Part shown: positions 41,618-42,843 of the stretch, in pieces
Position numbering within the stretch: position 1 is the stretch's first letter
How the letters are laid out: every line of letters starts with the position of its first letter
Assembly: GCA_949430125.1 (NCBI GenBank)
Contig: CASQMQ010000049.1
Location: forward strand, 1 to 42,843
Length of the DNA stretch: 42,843 nt
From: an uncultured Pseudomonadales bacterium
GTDB taxonomy: Bacteria; Pseudomonadota; Gammaproteobacteria; Pseudomonadales; Pseudohongiellaceae
Direction: 5' to 3'
Translations under genes and position numbers: made by a program
The notes under the pieces: model-generated
The model's database searches: none
Seen by the model: only the letters and a program-made list of their open reading frames with translations
What the model was told of the DNA's origin: nothing

Positions 41618-42843
41618 ATGGCCTATTCGTATACAGAGAAAAAACGTATCCGTAAGAACTTCGGCAAATTGCCAAGTGCGATGGATATCCCTTACCTCTT
41701 ATCTATACAAGTCGATTCCTATAAACAGTTTACTCAGGTTGACGTGCCTGTCGAATCACGTATGGAACAAGGCTTACACGCTGCGTTCAAATCTGTATTC
41801 CCTATCGTCAGCTATTCCGGCAAAGCAGTTCTGGAATATGTTAGCTATAATCTCGGAAAGCCAGCGTTTGACGTCAAAGAATGTCAATTGCGTGGTTCTA
41901 CCTATTCAGTGTCCTTGCGGGTTAAGGTTCGGTTGATTCTTTATGATAAGGAATCAACAACACAAACAATTAAGGATATTAAAGAGCAAGAAGTCTATAT
42001 GGGCGAGATTCCATTGATGACTGATTCGGGTACTTTTGTTATCAATGGTACCGAGCGTGTTGTTGTATCGCAGTTGCATAGATCGCCCGGTGTGTTCTTT
42101 GACCATGACCGTGGTAAGACGCACAGCTCAGGAAAACTACTCTACTCTGCGCGGGTTATTCCTTACCGTGGTTCTTGGCTCGACTTTGAATTCGACCCGA
42201 AAGACATGGTCTATGTTCGAATCGACCGTCGTCGTAAATTGCCTGCGTCTGTCTTGCTGCGCGCATTAGGTTACGGATCTCAAGAAATTCTTGAGATGTT
42301 CTATGACAACAATAGTTTTAAGATTGCTACGAAAGGCAAGGATAAAGAATCGGCTATTTCGTTGAATCTAATCCCTGCTCGTCTGCGTGGAGAAGTGCTT
42401 ACTTTTCCGATCAATGACAAGAAAGGCAAGGAAATCGTAGAGGCTGGCCGCCGTATTACTTCACGCCACGTGCGCCTCATGGAAGAAGCGAAGTTAACTA
42501 CGCTGCTAATCGAGCATGAGTACCTTATTGGTGCCGCACTTGCTGCCGATGTGATCAACGAAGAGACAGGCGAAGTTTTAGTTGCCTGTAATACAGAAAT
42601 CACTGAAGAGGTGATAGAGCAGTTCTTCGAGACCGGCGTAAAGACGTTCGAGACTATCTACACTAACGATCTGGACTGCGGTCCATTTGTATCGCATACA
42701 TTGCGCATCGATGGAACCACTTCCAAGCTGGAAGCTATGGTCGAAATCTATCGCATGATGCGTCCAGGCGAGCCGCCTACAAAGGAATCTGCAGAGAACT
42801 TATTCTCTAATCTATTCTTTTCGCCAGAGCGTTACGATCTTTC
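41618..42843 (+). CDS. rpoB: DNA-directed RNA polymerase beta subunit, 3' truncated by window edge
   Basis: The first 408 codons of RpoB. The start [19 protein letters not shown] is the gammaproteobacterial N-terminus, preceded by an AGGA box at about 8 bp spacing. Segments [26 protein letters not shown] and [14 protein letters not shown] identify it without doubt. The frame stays open to the last base. The rifampicin region (around E. coli residues 507-574) lies beyond the edge. Confidence 0.98.
   Translation, partial: MAYSYTEKKRIRKNFGKLPSAMDIPYLLSIQVDSYKQFTQVDVPVESRMEQGLHAAFKSVFPIVSYSGKAVLEYVSYNLGKPAFDVKECQLRGSTYSVSLRVKVRLILYDKESTTQTIKDIKEQEVYMGEIPLMTDSGTFVINGTERVVVSQLHRSPGVFFDHDRGKTHSSGKLLYSARVIPYRGSWLDFEFDPKDMVYVRIDRRRKLPASVLLRALGYGSQEILEMFYDNNSFKIATKGKDKESAISLNLIPARLRGEVLTFPINDKKGKEIVEAGRRITSRHVRLMEEAKLTTLLIEHEYLIGAALAADVINEETGEVLVACNTEITEEVIEQFFETGVKTFETIYTNDLDCGPFVSHTLRIDGTTSKLEAMVEIYRMMRPGEPPTKESAENLFSNLFFSPERYDL

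Overview
The window is a chromosomal segment of a Gram-negative, most likely marine, gammaproteobacterium. The evidence is the order birA-coaX-SPOR protein-tRNA(Tyr,Gly,Thr)-tuf-tRNA(Trp)-secE-nusG-rplKAJL-rpoB, EF-Tu and RpoB of gammaproteobacterial type, many Sec signal peptides and lipoboxes, and mixed base composition. I cannot fix the genus from sequence alone. An OM182/SAR92/Pseudohongiella-like lineage is a guess. No phage, insertion sequence, integrase or CRISPR array was seen.

Region by region. 1-4.1 kb: the 3' part of a YtcJ-type amidohydrolase, a 3-hydroxyisobutyrate-dehydrogenase-like reductase, and two exported paralogs of an uncharacterised PDLxGxW family. 4.1-7.1 kb: a decayed-looking spacer, a sodium:neurotransmitter-symporter-type transporter, a TPR-like gene remnant, and a flavoprotein of the iodotyrosine deiodinase type. 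7.2-20.4 kb: secreted or lipid-anchored hydrolases of peptide and amide bonds (M14 carboxypeptidase, M19 dipeptidase, two gamma-glutamyltransferases, a penicillin-acylase-type Ntn hydrolase, a second amidohydrolase) plus a secreted cupin. This looks like a periplasmic peptide/amide scavenging set that would feed uptake systems such as the symporter and the CstA-type permease.

20.5-31.5 kb is the most unusual part. Three paralogous exported proteins each fuse a degenerate redoxin domain, a monohaem cytochrome c module and a copper monooxygenase module in which all copper ligands of peptidylglycine alpha-hydroxylating monooxygenase (PHM) can be matched. Among them lies an NHL-propeller protein that keeps the zinc histidines and the catalytic Arg and Tyr of peptidyl-alpha-hydroxyglycine lyase (PAL). 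A HupE/UreJ-type membrane protein, an apparently inactivated secreted nuclease-fold protein and a YajG-like protein are interspersed. In animals PHM and PAL together make C-terminal peptide amides. Here the cytochrome module may replace ascorbate as electron donor. This is my candidate for an undescribed system: ligand conservation is seen in the sequence, function is inferred.

31.6-42.8 kb: a CstA permease, then the conserved translation/transcription block, with a good promoter ahead of the tRNA-tuf unit, an L10 autoregulatory leader ahead of rplJ, and a strong rplL-rpoB hairpin. secE has a one-base frameshift near its 5' end, most simply an assembly or sequencing error in an essential gene. 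rpoB runs off the right edge.
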